Assembly (NCBI GenBank): GCA_039090855.1
Contig: CM076995.1
Span: 118,990,270-119,054,269 of the forward strand
Length of the DNA: 64,000 nucleotides
Direction: 5' to 3'
From: Macrothele yani
Lineage: Eukaryota > Arthropoda > Arachnida > Araneae > Macrothelidae
The translations under genes were made by a program, and so were the position numbers. Of the stretch, positions 21,216 to 32,246 are shown one piece after another. Each line of letters starts with the position of its first letter. Position 1 is the stretch's first letter. The notes below the pieces were generated by a model. That model searched no databases. It was not told the DNA's origin and worked only from the letters and a program-made list of their open reading frames with translations.

Positions 21216-22713
21216 GTATACGTGTTTTATGTGTGCGCTCGTAATGGATTTCAAAGAGGATAGCCTCAATTCCGTAAAAGAATAAAATTTGTATATGATT
21301 ACCTATCACATTTGACGTAAATGTGTTTTGTAGTACTTGTTTTGTATAATACGAAATTCAAAAATTTCAGTAAAAAAAAAGCTAAAAATGTTTTGCAAAA
21401 CGGCCTTCAAGATATTTTTTGCCGGGGGTCCCTGAGTTTTTCTGGCACGCCACTGGCTCCGCCTGTTTGTTTCCACTTCCGCTTCGGATGCGGCTTCATC
21501 AACTGCTGTGAAAAAACGTGTTGAAATTCAAAATAGCCTACTGCATCAATCAATGAAAGCAAAATTTCTTTTTACCTTGGCCTTATTTGTGATTTATTTT
21601 TCAGTGCGTGAATTTTCTGACACAGTTGGGAAATCGTATGGCTGCATTTCGTTTACTCCTTGCTTTTGTAAAGCGTTAAAATGCTTCAAGATAATTTAAG
21701 CTAACTACCAGTCCAAAAGGAAAATGCGAAAGTGGATGATGATGTTGAAAAATTAATAATATAGGTCTTTTGATTCCCTAAGTTTAGCAGAAAAACTCGG
21801 AACGTGTAAGCAACGAAAAACTAACCTGTCGCTTAACCTCGGCCCAAACAAGTGAAACATACGAACGGCATTTCAACGCTTCTTTTTACCAAACAGAATG
21901 GATCTGCAATATTTCAAATTCCAAAGGCGGTTTTGCTGGCCGTGTTTATTATTTTGTAATTAAATTACGAAACTGTTCATCCTTTTCTAAAACAAAAAAC
22001 GTATAACTCAAAAATAGCTACAATATATGTATTTTTTTTTCTTTTACGCACTTATTTTAAAGTGTACTTCAACACTCGCTATTCAGTAACCCTCAAGAGG
22101 GTTAAGGTCTTCCTCGGTAGTTTCAAAATTATAATCATCCCCACCACAACTGAGTATATGAAAAATTTAGGTTTCAAAAAATTTTGATGCAAGAAGCATC
22201 GAGTTTCCTAAAGCGAGCGTCAGTTCACTTAAAAAAATAAAAATAATAATAAAGCACATATCTCACTCGCTTTGATTTCGCTAGGTTAAAAAGTGAACTG
22301 TTGTTTACTCTTTGCCTGAAATAAGAAATCTGCAAATTGTTCAAAGCTTTGCATGAACTTGGTTTGGATAAATGCTAGAGCGAACAAAATTCTATGTGCC
22401 ATCAAGTTGCGAGAATAGTATCCTCTTCACGTAGTAAGCAAGTGTAGGATAGATCGTATAATTTTTTTTTTAATGACCATTGACAAAGTTCTGACTTTGA
22501 TGTCGATTGCACATTTTATGGCAAAGTAACGGAAAAATTATAAATTAAAAATTTTTCAGGATGACATCCGCTACAAAAGAGGCAAATGAAGTTTCTTTCT
22601 TTCTTTCTTTTATTTTTCATGTCTACCCATAAAGTTTACAGCATACCACTGTATCAGGATTTTAAATACGTGCCAAAACATTAAAAACAATGAGTAATCG
22701 CATTTTTTTCCCT
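21216..22713. other. Unassigned AT-rich stretch
   Basis: A repeat-like phrase TTTCTGGCACGCCACTGGC lies near 21438, and a CTTT microsatellite near 22592-22610. Frames such as 21321-21699 have no family likeness. No gene is supported. Confidence 0.4.
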
Positions 22714-22845
22714 TTGTTTGGAGGCTTAATCAACAACCACCGTGAGCAATTCAATGGGAGATAGGAAGTCGCTCCTTCCTAATTTTCGACCATTGGCTCC
22801 AGGAAAAGGGGAGAGCTGGTGCCGCAAGACAAACACACCATTGAA
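22714..22845 (-). mobile_element. SINE family 1, diverged 3' part
   Basis: Complement of the family tail and body: GGAGGCTTAATCAACAACCACC, GTGAGCAATTCAATGGGA, GCTGGTGCCGCAAGACAAACACA. The head is missing and divergence is the highest of the copies seen. Confidence 0.7.
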
Positions 22846-22999
22846 CCCTGACATATATCTCAGATAGAAATAGGAAATATTTTCGCATGGAATGGTATAT
22901 GTACAAAATAAGCTGTCTATACATGCGATAAAAGCAAACCACGTCTTCAATAAGCAAATTAAAATGAATTTATTTACAAATTAAAAGCGGGTTAAAAGC

Positions 23000-23041
23000 A
23001 GACTAGCGCTTTCGGGGATCTCCCGTCCCCATCTACTGGTC
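23000..23041 (-). ncRNA. Degraded hammerhead-like motif (PLE copy 1)
   Basis: Minus strand: CAGTAGA (in place of CTGATGA), one T, GGGG, a 9-nt loop, CCCC, GAAA, a small stem III (AGCGCT) and A before GTC. Two invariant core bases have changed, so it is probably inactive. Layout and the spare pyrimidine match the other two copies. Confidence 0.6.
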
Positions 23042-23225
23042 AATGCGCCACAGGATCCAGCAGAGTCAACCTTTATATACTTGATAACACGACCCATCAT
23101 GCACCACGTCACCAACAGACCATGATGTCACAGTATAAGCACAAATTATAAAATTTCAATTCCAAATCAATATAACATAAATATAAGAATACAAAATATT
23201 TACAAAAATGTACGGTTCTGATGTT

Positions 23226-24266
23226 TTAAAATTCCTCATGTGTCAAAGTCTCTTGTGGAGCAACCATTTTTCGCCAAGGTCTTGGTACAAATGTGGGGAG
23301 ATCTAAATTACAACAGTTGTATCCGTATGCAATAATATACATGTATAAACTTTCTGAAAAGAAAACAGTATTTTTGTTGACATTGGAGTTCAAGATTTTA
23401 ACATTCTCCCAAACAGGGGTGTAACCACCCTGTTTAACAGCCATAGTAAGGGCAGTATTAATAGTTTCTGTCTGGAGGGTGTACTTGTGTTCACCCAACC
23501 GGGTATTCAGAGTCCTAATTGTAGAACCTCTATAAAATTTGTCAATAACACCCGAATCCTCATGGGCGAGCGGAATGCAGTATACACCATATTTCATGAG
23601 TTTGGGTACTTTATCTCTGTCATTTCTCAGTAAAGTAAATACATTTTTAGTGCAAACTCCAAATGTCAAATTATGCCTATGGCATATCTTCTTGAGGGTG
23701 TTAACTATTGGAGGGAGATAATCCACCTTTCCAACGTATCTAGTGATTTTATTGTCCGTGGACAAGGTCGTTAATCTCAACATGGTGAACCTTCTCAATA
23801 GACCGGGAAAGTAGTGCTCTGGGTAGCCGAAGATCCGTGCCATAGTTGAGGCCTTAGAGAGTTCGTCCTGTCTTGCTCTGTTGGAAGAAGAGTGTGTGAA
23901 TGCGCGTTTGATTAGAAATCGAAGTGATGATGCCTTTTGTTCTGGGGGGTGAGAAGAGTTAAACGGTATGATACATGGTATGAACGTAGGTTTTCGGTAC
24001 ACGGAATATTTAATCTGGTGAGTGTTGAGGTCCCTTGATAACAAAAAATCAAGAAAAGGTAGCTTGCCCCCTTGCTCAAGTTCTTTCGTGAATTTTATTG
24101 TGGGAAAATGTGAAGATAAGCAGTCAATGAAAACATCTAGTTGGGGAAGCGAGTAGGGCCAAAAAAGTAGCATATCATCGACATACCTGATTATTAGTAA
24201 TGGTTGAAGTGGAGAGTAAAGCAAAACCCTGTCCTCCAAGGATTGTAAAAGAATTTCAGCCAGCAC
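23226..24266 (-). pseudogene. PLE reverse transcriptase (C-terminal part) + GIY-YIG endonuclease
   Basis: This unbroken 346-codon frame begins inside the polymerase domain. RYVDDMLLF (about residues 27-35) is the catalytic Asp pair. KLPFLDFLLSRD and YSVYRKPTF are typical PLE blocks after the catalytic site. From about residue 227 a GIY-YIG nuclease follows: GVYCIPL, then YRGSTIRTLNTRLGEHK, with the Arg and Glu-His expected in the active site. ESLYMYII and a final W close the domain. PLE proteins prime reverse transcription at nicked DNA, telomere-like ends included. The N-terminal part of the polymerase is gone, so the copy cannot act alone, yet the remaining frame has no stops. Confidence 0.85.
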
Positions 24267-24355
24267 AGGGGAGAGTGAACAGGTGAAAAAAACAACCCCT
24301 CAGATTATTAGTCTCCCATCATCAGTTAAAAAGGATCGAGCAAAAAACAGATATT

Positions 24356-24710
24356 ATGAACAAATGGGGTGTGTATAACATTCCACTGCTGGAGCGCTCA
24401 ACAGAAGAACATGTTAACAACTGCGTGGGATCGACAAGAAGAAGTTTGGGTATCCGAGTCCAAGAACACAAATACGATATCCGAACCAACAGCAATAACA
24501 CAGATTTATCAAGGAATGTGGTAACGGCATTCTACAACCAGACTGGGAAAACATCAGACTACTGGACACTCCAGCATATATACATTCGCTGCATTTTGTT
24601 GAAAGTATGTACATCGAAGCTTTAGGGGATAAATGCTGCAATGACTACTTGCCTGTGGACATATCAAGAATTTGGAAAGAACGTATTACAAACCTGAACT
24701 TTAAATTATA
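24356..24710 (+). pseudogene. PLE GIY-YIG endonuclease remnant
   Basis: The first ~70 codons read GVYNIPLLERS then NCVGSTRRSLGIRVQEHK, the GIY and YIG strands with the Arg and Glu-His that follow. A frameshift at about 24565 leads to another frame with ESMYIEALGDKCCNDYL and ISRIWKERI, the usual PLE C-terminus, ending at the TAG near 24710. The upstream polymerase is absent. It differs clearly from the adjoining minus copy, so it is a separate insertion or subfamily. Confidence 0.75.
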
Positions 24711-24894
24711 GTAATATATATTTACAAATTCCAAGAATATATAAATTGATCATAGCTTTGCATTTATAACGCATCCTTGTTTTTGATATGCTAAACTAAT
24801 AACTTGTGAAATTATACTCTTCATACTGTTATAATGGCAACGGTCACGACCAATGCGACGTTTGACTTATACCCATAATGCATTGTTGCACTAA

Positions 24895-24902
24895 TATATA
24901 AA
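24895..24902 (+). promoter_or_regulatory. TATA box of the PLE terminal repeat
   Basis: TATATAAA lies 32-34 nt before the ribozyme core. Equivalent boxes occur at 11905-11900 and 23079-23071 (both minus) at 38 and 41 nt. With normal TATA spacing, transcription would begin at or just before the ribozyme. This is inferred from spacing, not shown. Confidence 0.55.
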
Positions 24903-24918
24903 GGAGTACTACATTGCC

Positions 24919-24978
24919 TCTGTTCCGCCTGATGATGGGGTAAAACGTTACCCCGAAAGTACTAGTGGGGTATTTTAA
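24919..24978 (+). ncRNA. Hammerhead ribozyme motif (PLE copy 3)
   Basis: CTGATGA (24929-24935), one T, stem II GGGGTAA/TTACCCC with loop AACG, GAAA (24955-24958), stem III of AG/CT around a 2-nt loop, then the cleavage A and stem I. GTGG after the cleavage site pairs with CCGC before CTGATGA through one G-U, extended by more wobble pairs. All invariant core bases are present. Minimal stem III is typical of retroelement hammerheads. Confidence 0.75.
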
Positions 24979-25022
24979 CTGTAAATATCTTTCGTATTTT
25001 AATTAAATATCGTACATAGACG

Positions 25023-25331
25023 GTGCGTTTTCTCATTTCATTTGACGAGTTGTGTGAAGTCATAATTTTATTGTTAAGAATTTCATCAGTCAGTGCAAAT
25101 AAGCGAGAGTTTGAAGAGTTTATTGAAAACATTTTTCCTTATTATTTTCATCAGAAAATTGAGGTCTGCGATTTCTTTTATTATGTTAAAAAGATGCGTA
25201 AGATTTTCTTTATACCTCCACCGCAGTTATCAGAAACAGAAGCATAAGGATTAAGTGCAAAAGATCCAGCTTGAAAATTGAAAAGTAGGTACCACAGTTT
25301 TTCGAGTAAGAGTATCATTGAAACTTTTATT
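25023..25331. other. Unassigned stretch
   Basis: A 74-codon frame runs through it without family likeness. AT-rich. Confidence 0.3.
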
Positions 25332-25545
25332 GGCCGCCTGGGTGGCGCAGTGGTCTAAGCGCTGGCTTATGACCATTGGTCCGAGAAGGTCCGGGTTCGG
25401 ATCCCGATGAGGCATGGATGTTGTGTTTGTCTTAGGGCACTGGCTCTCTCCCTTCCCTGGAACCAGTGACCCTAAATTAGGGAAGGGTGACTGCTTATAG
25501 CCCATTGAGTTGCTCACGCTGGTCGTCAAACCTTCAGTAAAAAAA
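25332..25545 (+). mobile_element. SINE family 1, full-length copy
   Basis: GGCCGCCTGGG head, A box TGGCGCAGTGG (25342-25352), B box GGTTCGGATCC (25395-25405), body and A tail. It is a good representative of the family at about 214 bp. Flanks share an ACTT-ATT motif, a possible imperfect target duplication. Confidence 0.85.
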
Positions 25546-25889
25546 CTTATTGCTTTTTCTAATGTTAATTTGTTGTCAATTTAAGGAATAGAAAAGGTGA
25601 GAATACTTTATAATTATCAGTATTAAACTAGGGGAGGAGAAAGCAATAAGAAAATGCTATTGGAATACAAAAAAAAAATTCTTTTAACACTATTCAATAA
25701 GAAAAAGATAAACAGTGCAACATTTTGGAATTTCTTTATTTTGCAGCCTAAGCACACACTTTTTGTGGGGAAAAAAAAACAAAAAAAACGAAGCACCCCG
25801 AGAAAGTCCTTTGATCATAATGAAACTGCATGAAGTACCTCAGGGCCGAATATGAAAATGAATTATTAAAAAATAACTACCAATGACTA
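25546..25889. other. Unassigned AT-rich stretch
   Basis: A-runs near 25670 and 25768-25790; nothing recognised. Confidence 0.35.
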
Positions 25890-26036
25890 AATAGCGGCCC
25901 GCAACAGCGCATGGGAACCGCATTGAGAAGGGTATATATCAAGAGCAAAGCGCGAAACAACAGGTTGAATAATGCGTCGACATACCGGACAGTTGTGACA
26001 GAGAATTACTGGTACATTAACCTCCAGACTGTCAGG

Positions 26037-27243
26037 ATGCCACGACGACGGATCCGTGCACAGCACGAGAAGTCGAGCGGGTTTTTTTTTTTTTTTTTTG
26101 ATTGGAGGTTTAACGACCACCGTGGGCAACTCAATGGGCTATAAGCAGTCGCCCGTCCCTAATTTAGGGTCACTGGTTCCAGGGAAGGGTATGAGCCAGT
26201 GCCGTAAGACAAACACAACATCCATGCCTGACCGGGATTCGAACCCGGACCCCTTCAGACGAATGATCAGAGGCCAACGCCTTAGACCACTGCGCCACCG
26301 AGGCGGCCGAGCGGGTTTGCGAGAGGATATATAATTGGGCTGAGAGAAGCCGGTTGGTCAAGTCGCCGTATCGCCAGGTATTTGGATCTGAGCGACGCGA
26401 TATTCGGACGATGTTGGCGCCAATGGGTCGAACAGGGTGCCACTATCCAGCGGCACACGGGCAGTGGACGGCCGAGGGCAACGACAGAACGCGAACATTG
26501 AGCGATTGTGAGAGCCGCACGAACAGAACCGAATTCGTCGCTCTCAACAATCCGTGGCCGTGTCGCGTCGTCCACAGGTACGGAAGTGGCCATTCAGACC
26601 GTTGCCAGACGAGTTGCGGCACAGGGATTACATTCGAGGAGGCCAATCCGCCGCTTTCTACTGATCAGAGAGCATCTCAGGCACCAGTTGCAGTGGTGTC
26701 GGACCTGATCGACGAGGGATAATGTCCAGTGGTGTCATGTTGTCTCCAGTGATGAGTCACGGTTTGCACTTAGCGCCGATGATCAGCGCATGCGTGTCTG
26801 GAGACCAGCCAACCAGCACACGGATCCTGCTTTTACCGTGCAACGGCACAGGGCCCGGACACCCGATCTGACTGTTTAGGAAGCTATTTCCTACGATAGC
26901 TGGACACCCTTCGAAGTCTTCCGTACTACCCTCACGGCTCAACGGAACGTCGACGCATTCTACGACATGTTGTGTTGCCCTTCCTGTAGCCCATCACCGA
27001 ATAGTTTTGCAACAGGATAATACCTGGCTACACACGGCACAGCTCTCCCGGACCTGCATCTGTAATGTCGACACCTTCCTATAGGCTAGCCCGATCACCA
27101 GATTTCTCACCGATCAAACATGATGGGACCCCACCTACACCCATCCCGGAATGTCGGTGAATTGGCCCACAATTTGGACACCATCTGGCATTCCATACCT
27201 CAGAACTGTATCCGTAAACTGTATGTGTCTCTGCCACGCTAGG
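26037..27243 (+). pseudogene. Tc1-like transposase fossil, split by a SINE
   Basis: It starts MPRRRIRAQHEKSS, is interrupted by a minus-strand SINE, then continues IGLREAGWSSRRIARYL, GSGRPRATTERE and SLSTIRGRV (paired helix-turn-helix region). The first catalytic Asp appears in SSDESRFAL near 26755. Later text is badly frameshifted. The block near 27100 reads SPDFSPIKH, where the family has SPDLxPIEH, so the third catalytic residue (Glu) is Lys. The high GC of the coding part stands out from its flanks. Terminal repeats were not found. Confidence 0.75.
26082..26307 (-). mobile_element. SINE family 1 inside the Tc1 fossil
   Basis: Full-length minus copy with poly(T) start and head complement at its right end. 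Target duplication CGAGCGGGTTT at 26074-26084 and 26308-26318. It is younger than the Tc1 insertion. Confidence 0.9.
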
Positions 27244-28693
27244 TTTCTGCTTGTATCCGAGCGAGAGGTGGCGCTACAATTCAACTTCTGACTTCTTCTA
27301 CTCATGTAACTGTTTTATCCGGATAAATGACCCAACTGCTGTGGAATTGCAATAATATCCTCTCCTGTACATTACACATGCCAATTTTCGTCTTGATTGA
27401 ATGATTCCTTCTGGGTGCTTTGTTTCCTTTTTTTTTTTCTTTTTTCTTTTTTGTTCTTCTTTCTTTCTTTTTAGAGAAGAGAAGATTGTATTAACTACTT
27501 TGGTTTAGGGTGGTGCAGGAAGATTAGGGTTAAGGAAGAACTTGATTATACTACCCCAGACAGAAAAGGTAGTAAATAGCAAACACCCCAGATCATCAGG
27601 ACAATGTACTCTTCATCGCAGCTCAGGAAAGACAGGTAAAAAGTTCCAACACAGATCTTTTTCCTTGGCTGGAAGTCATATGAAAGTAATTTATATTACA
27701 GCCAGCTAAGTATTCGCCTTAAACAACGGAAAGTGTGGGAAGCGTCAATCCTTGTTTCACCTACCACTAAAAGGAAAGCTAGGTCATTTTAACAGTTTCT
27801 TCCAAAACAAGTACATCGATAACAATTCGAAAATTTAAAATGAGAAAGTAAATTATCAGTTGACAATAAAGTGGTCACTTTAAGGATTTATTTATTTTGG
27901 TCCATGAAAAGCAAAACAAAACTGGCAATCCAATTATACGTTTTCGGGGACCCTCAAGCTCTGGGGCCTTAGGCGCGCGCCTACTGCGCCTAGTGGGAAA
28001 TCCGCCTCTGAACGTTCATGTAATTCAATTTAAAATAAGAATAGGAAGGAGCCTCAGAATAATTAAGAATTTTTTCAATCCAGCATTTTTTCTCACATCG
28101 GCAGCAAGTTACGATGTAAAATTAGAAACATTTGCGACTAACAAAATGCTTTGCAATAGCCTTAAAAACCAGTAGCTTTCCCACACTTTAACGGCCGTCG
28201 TTCGTGTTTATAGGCTTCAGTCTTCACGCAAAGTAGTACTGCTCCATTAATAAGGACATATCCACGTATGTTATTCTAACCTCCTTGTTCTGGACAGAAC
28301 TAGCGCCATCGGACAAACAGAACATCTATGTCTTATTTGGGACTATAACCTTGGCCCATTTCTTACGAATTGTCAGAGGCAGACCACTCTGGGCCAGAGG
28401 TGGCTGGTACTGTTGTTAACGTTAAGCAAAACTCGATATGGCAATAAATGTAGGACACCAGACTATCACCACCAAACTCTGGGGGAAATCCTTCTTCATT
28501 TAAGGAAATTTCTGAATAAAATTACGAATTCATAAAATGATTGCCCTGTTTGGCTTATAATCCAAGATACTATTTTTTATAAGCATACCTTGTCGATGCG
28601 TGTGCTCATAGCCTAGAGGAAACATTCCTTATACTTCTTCGTGAAAGCGCGAGGGAAAAAAAAATAAAAGCGCCACTGTTCTAACGAATACCA
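27244..28693. other. Unassigned stretch
   Basis: T/C-rich run at 27425-27470. A short repeat-like phrase (CTTAGGCGCGCGCCTACTGCGCC) near 27968 contains GGCGCGCGCC. No gene is recognised on either strand. Confidence 0.4.
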
Positions 28694-29020
28694 GTATATA
28701 TCATCACCATCATCATTGTCAACAATTATCAATCCACTGCTGGACGAAGGTCTCCCCAAGTTTCCTCCACAACGGTCTGTCTTGTGCCAGTCTCCTCCAT
28801 GTCACTCCCGCATACTTTCGAATTTCATCCACCCATCTTCCATGTGGTCTTCTTCTGGGTCTTTTCCTGTCCCTTGGAATCCAATCTAAAATTTCGGCTG
28901 TCCATCGATGGTCTGTTCTTCTGGCAGTATGTCCAGCCCATTGCCATTTCAGGGATTTAACTCTGATCATGATGTCTTCCACTCTTGTCATTTTTCGGAT
29001 CCACGTGTTCCTCTTCTTAT

Positions 29021-29237
29021 TTTTTTTTTGATTGGAGGTTTAACGACCACCGTGAGCAACTCAATGGGCTATAAGCAGTCGCCCGTCCCTAATTTAGGGT
29101 CACTGGTTCCAGGGAAGGGAGAGAGCCAGTGCCGTAAGACAAACACAACATCCATGCCTCACCGGGATTCGAACCCGGACCCCTTCGGACGAATGATCCG
29201 AGGCCAACGCCTTAGACCACAGCGCCACCGGGGCGGC
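29021..29237 (-). mobile_element. SINE family 1 inside RTE copy B (first)
   Basis: Full-length minus copy. The 14-bp target duplication GTTCCTCTTCTTAT lies at 29007-29020 and 29238-29251, inside RTE coding sequence. Confidence 0.93.
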
Positions 29238-29532
29238 GTTCCTCTTCTTATCTCTCCTGGTTACACCAAGCATGCACCTCTCCATTCTTCTATGAGTTGT
29301 CTGCAGCCTTTGTATGTCTCTTTTAGCTAAGGTCCACGTCTCTGCACCATACGTAAGCACTGGAAGGATGCATTGATCAAACACTTTTCTTTTAAGACAT
29401 AATGGCATATTGCTCTTGAAAATTATGCTGTTTCTTCCAAAAGCTCTCCAGGCAAGTTTTGTACGCCGATTAATTTCTTCACCAATGTGACCCTTACTTG
29501 ATATCTGCTGTCCAAGATAAACGTACGTGTCT

Positions 29533-29757
29533 TTTTTTTTTTTTTGATTGGAGGTTTAACGACCACCGTGAGTGAGCAACTCAATGGGATATAAGCAGTC
29601 GCCCGTCCCTAATTTAGGGTCACTGGTTCCAGGGAAGGGAGAGAGCCAGTGCCGTAAGACTAACACAACATCCATGCCTCACCGGGATTCGAACCCGGAT
29701 TCCGTTCGGACGAATGATCAGATGCCATCGCTTAGACCACTGCGCCACCGGGGCGGC
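29533..29757 (-). mobile_element. SINE family 1 inside RTE copy B (second)
   Basis: Full-length minus copy with a 4-bp internal duplication (GAGTGAGC). The 11-bp target duplication CGTACGTGTCT lies at 29522-29532 and 29758-29768. Confidence 0.93.
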
Positions 29758-32246
29758 CGTACGTGTCTGTTATCTCCAGCTTTTCTCCATCAATCGATAC
29801 ATCTTCATTTCTTGTAAAAGCATTGTACATCACTTTTGTCTTCTGAAAGTTCATTTTTAATCCCACTTCTTTACTCTTGTCAGCAAGTTCCTGGATCATA
29901 CTCTGTAGCTCTGATGGGGTAGTTGCAAAAATGACTATGTCATCAGCAAAACGAAGGTGGGTTAGATAATCTCCATTAATCTTTATCCCTTTGTTTTCCC
30001 AGTTCAGTGATTGAAAGACATTTTCCAATGTGGCATTAAAGAGCTTTGGAGATATGGTGTCACCTTGTCTCACTCCCTTTCCAATTTTTATGTGTGTTGT
30101 ATTTTCAAACAGCCGAATCTTTGCACTTGCATTTTCATAGATGTTATTAATAATATTAATGTATGCATCTTCAATACCGCAGGATTTCAGAGCCATTGCA
30201 ACTGCTGATGGTTTCACCGAATCAAAGGCTTTTTCATAATCGATAAAAGCCATGCACAATGGAAGTTCATATTCCCTCGCTCTTTCAATTAGTTCTCTCA
30301 GTACGTGGATATGATCTATTGTGCTGTAGCCACTCCTGAATCCAGCTTGTTCTCTCGGTTGAGCCATGTCCAGTGTCACCTTCAAGCGGTGTGAAAGAAC
30401 TTTAGTGAAGATTTTATAAACCACTGATAGGAGGCTGATAGGTCTGTAGTTCCTGAGATCCTCAATGTCACCTTTTTTATGTAGCAAGATCATTGTAGCG
30501 TTGTTCCAATCCTCAGGAATTTTCCCTTCATTAAGGCATCGAGTGAAAATTTGTGCGAGTACTGTTTCGATTTCTCCACTTGCTTCTTGTATGATGTCTA
30601 CAGTAATTCCATCTTCTCCTGGAGCTTTTCCCCGCTTCATGTTCTTGATTGCATGTGCAACTTCTGCTGGAAGGACTGGAAGAACTCTGGTACTGGTACC
30701 TTTCATGATGTCTGGAGTACATGTATCATCCCTTTCATATAATTTGGAGTAGAAATCTTTCACTCTTGTCAAAATTTCGCCTCTATTTCTTGTTACAGAA
30801 CCATCTTCTTTTCTCAGTGCCATAATCTGTTTTCCCCTTACTGAGATGTCCCTTTGCTATCTTTAGGCTTTGGTTGTTTTCAATTGCTTTCCTTACTAGT
30901 TCACAGTTGAATTTCCTTACGTCTTCAGTGATACTTTTTCGTACTGTCTTGCATAGCTCTATATATTCCACTTTGGAAGTCACATCTTCTTTAGTTGTCC
31001 TCATCACTCTTCTTTTTTGCATCAACATTTTGGTTTTTCCTGATAATTTGTTCACATGCAATTTGTTCTTAGACCCAGCTAATTTTGTTGCTGTTTCCAT
31101 AAGAGCTTTGGTTACTTTTCTGTTAACTTCAGAAATATCCACTTCTTCCGATATTAGGCCTTCTAATGCAGAGAATCTGTTCTTCAGTTCCAATTTGAAG
31201 GTATTATGGTGTTTTAAGGTTGGTTATGTCAATACATTTTGTTTGTCTTATGAGCTTGCTACGTTCGAGTTTAGTGTTAAGGTGCATCTTACATCTCACC
31301 AATCTATGGTCACTGCCTGTGTTGAACTTGTTTAGCACACTGCAGTCTTCTATGACGAATTTTTTGTTACACATAATAAAATCAATTTCACTTGTCGTCC
31401 CATTTGGATGTCTCCATGTCCATTTCCTGTGTGGCTTTTTCTTGAAAAAGGAGTTCAAGATGAAAAACCCTTCTGCCTCTGCAAACTCAACGAAAGTATT
31501 TCCACGCTGGTTTCTGTTGCCGTGACCGAATTTACCTACTGAAGTTTCATTCTGTTGCCGTTGCCCTATTTTTGCATTGAAATCTCCCATAATTATCTTC
31601 AAGTGCTGCTTATTTTTATTGTTTAGATCACGAATTTCCTCATAAAAGTCTCCAATTTCTTCTTCAGCATGACTTGTGGTGGGTGCATAAGTTTGAATAA
31701 TCTGAGCCTGGTATCTTCTCGAGAGTTGGATAACGAGTCGTGCAGCTCTGTCAGTGGAACTTTCAACTTCCACAACTTTATCCTTCAGTTTCTTGTTTAT
31801 TATAAATCCAACACCACTAGTTCTGCCAGTATCTGTCCCACGATAGTAGAAGAGATGTCCACTTTTCAGTTCAATGAGATCTTCTCCTTTTCTCCTTACC
31901 TCACTTAGCCCGACGATGTCCCACTTGATCCTTTGTAGTTCCTCTTCCAATTCAAGAAGCCTTGAATCAGAAGATAGGGAGCGTCCGTTATACGTAGCCA
32001 AGGTCAGCATCAGATGGCAGCCTAGTCCGGTCCTCCGGGGATTCTTAGCACCCTCTGCCTTCATGTCGCACTGGCCGCTGCCTTGGCCAGGTACATTCCA
32101 GCTGCTAGAGACTGAGGGCCAAGATTTAAGTTGTGGAGTCATTTTGGAGGGGTTTGGCCATAACTCACCACGCTGGCCAAGCGGGTTGGTGAGTGTGGGA
32201 TAACATTTCCTCTAATCCCGATGGTATAGTTATACCGCGTATATAT

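Larger units (their letters stand above)
22955..24290 (-). mobile_element. Penelope-like element, 5'-truncated (minus copy)
   Basis: From right to left: the second half of a PLE reverse transcriptase, a GIY-YIG endonuclease, a ~145-bp spacer, a TATATAAAG box (23079-23071) and a degraded hammerhead-like motif. The front half of the reverse transcriptase is missing. A second PLE copy starts head to head on the plus strand at about 24300. Confidence 0.8.
24300..25022 (+). mobile_element. Penelope-like element 3' part (plus copy) with intact-looking ribozyme
   Basis: It comprises a GIY-YIG coding remnant, a ~185-bp spacer, a TATA box (24895-24902), a hammerhead motif (24919-24978) and a terminal segment ending ATCGTACATAGACGGTG at 25022. 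The same terminus occurs twice at 11.8-12.3 kb. Confidence 0.8.
28720..32142 (-). pseudogene. RTE endonuclease-reverse transcriptase, copy B (interrupted)
   Basis: The frame opens with a true ATG at 32142 (MTPQLKSW). The endonuclease part (32142-31204) has TYNGRSL, LSEVRRKGE, IMGDFNAKIG and GSDHRLV, then ends prematurely at DITNLKTP because of a length change in an A-run. The next part (31193-30783) is in another frame, and a 2-nt loss near 30835 shifts it again. The polymerase (30823 to 29770) shows GKAPGEDGI, RPISLLSVVYKIF, AFIDYEKAFDSV, GVRQGDTISP and LRFADDIVIF. Two SINEs then split the C-terminus. Copy A shows the intact arrangement. Confidence 0.85.
28702..32238 (-). mobile_element. RTE-clade LINE copy B, near full length, carrying two SINEs
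   Basis: 3' end (minus) TTGACAATGATGATG at 28702; 5' end near 32238. An 8-bp repeat GTATATAT flanks it (28694-28701 and 32239-32246), a plausible target duplication. It lacks about 110 bp found at the 5' end of copy A. Without the two SINEs the element is ~3.1 kb. Confidence 0.85.

Noticed and set aside
25023..25247. A 74-codon frame just after the PLE end.
   Set aside because: It begins within the terminal repeat boundary and shows no recognisable domain.
29100..29408. Protein-like frames (for example VRIPVRHGCCVCLTALA) seen at several loci.
   Set aside because: They are translations of SINE family 1, whose body is pol III-type repeat sequence with target duplications.
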